This document shows, piece after piece, positions 62,614 to 64,000 of a stretch of DNA of 64,000 nucleotides; position 1 is the stretch's first letter; each line of letters begins with the position of its first letter. Origin of the DNA: an uncultured Monoglobus sp. (GTDB taxonomy: Bacteria; Bacillota; Clostridia; Monoglobales; Monoglobaceae); the NCBI GenBank assembly GCA_947625055.1, contig CANQMT010000001.1, positions 1 to 64,000 on the forward strand, given 5' to 3'. A program made the translations under genes and the position numbers. Under the pieces are notes generated by a model. That model was not told the origin of the DNA and did not search any database. It was given only the letters and a program-made list of their open reading frames with translations.

Positions 62614-62665
62614 ATACCCCTTGGGGGTATATTGATATTATATACCCCCAAGGGGTATTTGTCAA
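62614..62665 (-). promoter_or_regulatory. csoR-copA promoter (TTGACA-17-TATAAT on - strand) with two CsoR-type operators ATACCCC(T/C)...GGGGTAT
   Basis: Operators at 62614-62630 and 62642-62658; -35 at 62665-62660, -10 at 62642-62637. Confidence 0.88.
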
Positions 62666-62823
62666 TAGCCGCATATATATTATTTGAAAATTTTTGAAAA
62701 ATATTTCTATAGCAATATTTCAGTAAAATCTGGTATCATTAAGACGTTACTTTTGTGTACGAACTGACGTATCGGTTTGTTTCCGAATTAACATACTCGT
62801 AAAAGTGCCGTAAAAACGTTAAT

Positions 62824-62906
62824 TGTGGATAACTCTTAAAAAAGTGGATTTTTGACATATTTCGCACATAAAAATCGGTGGATAACGTGGATAACTCTGT
62901 TGATAA
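62824..62906 (+). promoter_or_regulatory. Cluster of four DnaA-box-like 9-mers (TGTGGATAA, GGTGGATAA, CGTGGATAA, TGTTGATAA)
   Basis: 62824-62832, 62877-62885, 62886-62894 and 62898-62906, all same strand; first is the exact complement of TTATCCACA. Confidence 0.6.
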
Positions 62907-63092
62907 CTTATTTTACGGCGGTTTTGAGCGGTGGAAAATAATATAAGTTTAACGTAACTGTATTTGAATTTTAATATTTTTGAAATTAATACTTGACAAT
63001 TCTTAATTTTTGTGATTTGAAAAAATTTGAGTTTTAATACATTTTTAAGCACAAAATTACAGATATTTTGCAAATAATAAGCTGAACGATTA

Positions 63093-63686
63093 CTAACTCT
63101 CGTCCAGCTTTCTTTTTATGCGTTGAAGCGCATTGTCTATTGATTTGGTGGGCTTGTTTATTATTTCTGAGATCTCGTTGTACGACATGCCCTGAAGGTG
63201 AAGAATAAGCACACGCCGCTCAAGATCGGTCAGCTTTTCCTCAATCTCGGCCTCAACGGCGCGCAGATTTTCGTTTCTGATATAAAGCTTCTCAGGATCA
63301 GACAGAACCGGACCGGCAATAACGTCGGAGAGAGTTGTGTCGGGCTGCTCCTCGTCTATCGGCTTGCTGAGCGAGACATAATTGTTAAGAGGTATGTGCT
63401 TCTGTCTGCCCGCTGTTCTTATGGCGGTATATATATGCCTTCTCACGCACAGCTCCGCGAAGCTTGAAAATGACGCCTCTTTGTCGGGGTTATAGTCCCG
63501 AACCGCATTAAAGAGGCCGATCATTCCCTCCTGCACCAAATCATCACTGTCGCCTCCGGCGAGAAAATATGCTTTGGCGCGGGAGCGGACCAGGTTCTTA
63601 TATTTATTTAATAAATAATCGGCTGCCGCGCGGTCTGTTTTCGCAAGGGCAGCCAGCTCCTCGTCGGTGTAGTTTTGATAATTCAT
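63093..63686 (-). CDS. sigH: RNA polymerase sporulation sigma factor SigH (sigma-30)
   Basis: KYKNLVRSRAKAYFLAGGDSDDLVQEGMIGLFNAVRDYNPDKEASFSSFAELCVRRHIYTAIRTAGRQKHIPLNNYVSL. Confidence 0.94.
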   Translation of the reverse strand: MNYQNYTDEELAALAKTDRAAADYLLNKYKNLVRSRAKAYFLAGGDSDDLVQEGMIGLFNAVRDYNPDKEASFSSFAELCVRRHIYTAIRTAGRQKHIPLNNYVSLSKPIDEEQPDTTLSDVIAGPVLSDPEKLYIRNENLRAVEAEIEEKLTDLERRVLILHLQGMSYNEISEIINKPTKSIDNALQRIKRKLDES

Positions 63687-63720
63687 ACGAATAGAGTTCG
63701 CCTCCCTCTCCGTCGCCTTC

Positions 63721-63896
63721 GGCCATGTCCGCTCACGTTAATGATTTGTGGCCTCATTTATATGTGCAATCGAAATACGATAGTGCCTCGAACCCGCTGC
63801 GCGGCTCCGGCCATGTCCGCTCACGTTAATGATTTGTGGCCTCATTTGCATGTGCAATCGAAATACGATAGTGCCTCGAAGCCGCTGCGCGGCTCC
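63721..63896. repeat. 88-bp tandem direct repeat x2
   Basis: GGCCATGTCCGCTCACGTTAATGATTTGTGGCCTCATTT... starts at 63721 and 63809; few mismatches. Confidence 0.92.
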
Positions 63897-64000
63897 GGCC
63901 AAAGCCACCTCGCCATCCAGGGAAGGCGAGGCAAAAGGGCGGCCGTTTTGGCCGCCCGATGAAAAACGTCTTATTTAACCAGCGCCAATGTCTCTCTCGC

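Noticed and set aside
63721-63896. 88-bp repeats as CRISPR
   Set aside because: Direct tandem repeat without unique spacers.

Overview
The window looks like a chromosomal segment from a low-GC-lineage Clostridia/Oscillospirales-type bacterium: sporulation SigH, clostridial gene content, no rRNA, CRISPR or prophage seen. Most of it is housekeeping: purE-purM-purN, a PurO-type IMP cyclohydrolase and a stand-alone AICAR transformylase; recD2, recR, recO, a Xer-type recombinase, nifS-thiI, lon, engB, hisS, aspS, tyrS, copA/csoR and sigH. The standout accessory region is about 9.0-32.1 kb. It starts at a tRNA-Arg(CCG) followed by an array of hairpin repeats, then a 19.9-kb ORF (6636 aa) for a giant S-layer-homology-anchored surface protein. 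That protein has a signal peptide, SdrB-like domains, pilin-type isopeptide-like domains, a long run of Listeria/Bacteroides-type repeats, a Cna_B domain and 3 SLH domains. Inside it I measured a higher-order repeat with codon-exact spacing of 1893, 1857 and 1857 bp. Directly downstream lies a 'mini' paralogue that keeps only the signal peptide, one repeat, the linker, Cna_B and SLH. It is preceded by a decayed 35-nt copy of the tRNA-Arg 3' half and by the same promoter block, which suggests tandem duplication of a tRNA-plus-adhesin unit. Other items worth checking: a DnaA-box-like cluster next to an AT-rich tract (62.8-63.1 kb), a CopA with a fused C-terminal CopZ-like domain that has its own internal Shine-Dalgarno and ATG, a CsoR-type operator filling the spacer of a consensus promoter, a Phd/PIN toxin-antitoxin pair with twin palindromes around its promoter, an uncharacterised membrane protein with a possible nuclease-like QxK motif beside a DUF5131 gene, and a 1-nt frameshifted gene. 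All family calls are from reading the translations; no database search was run.
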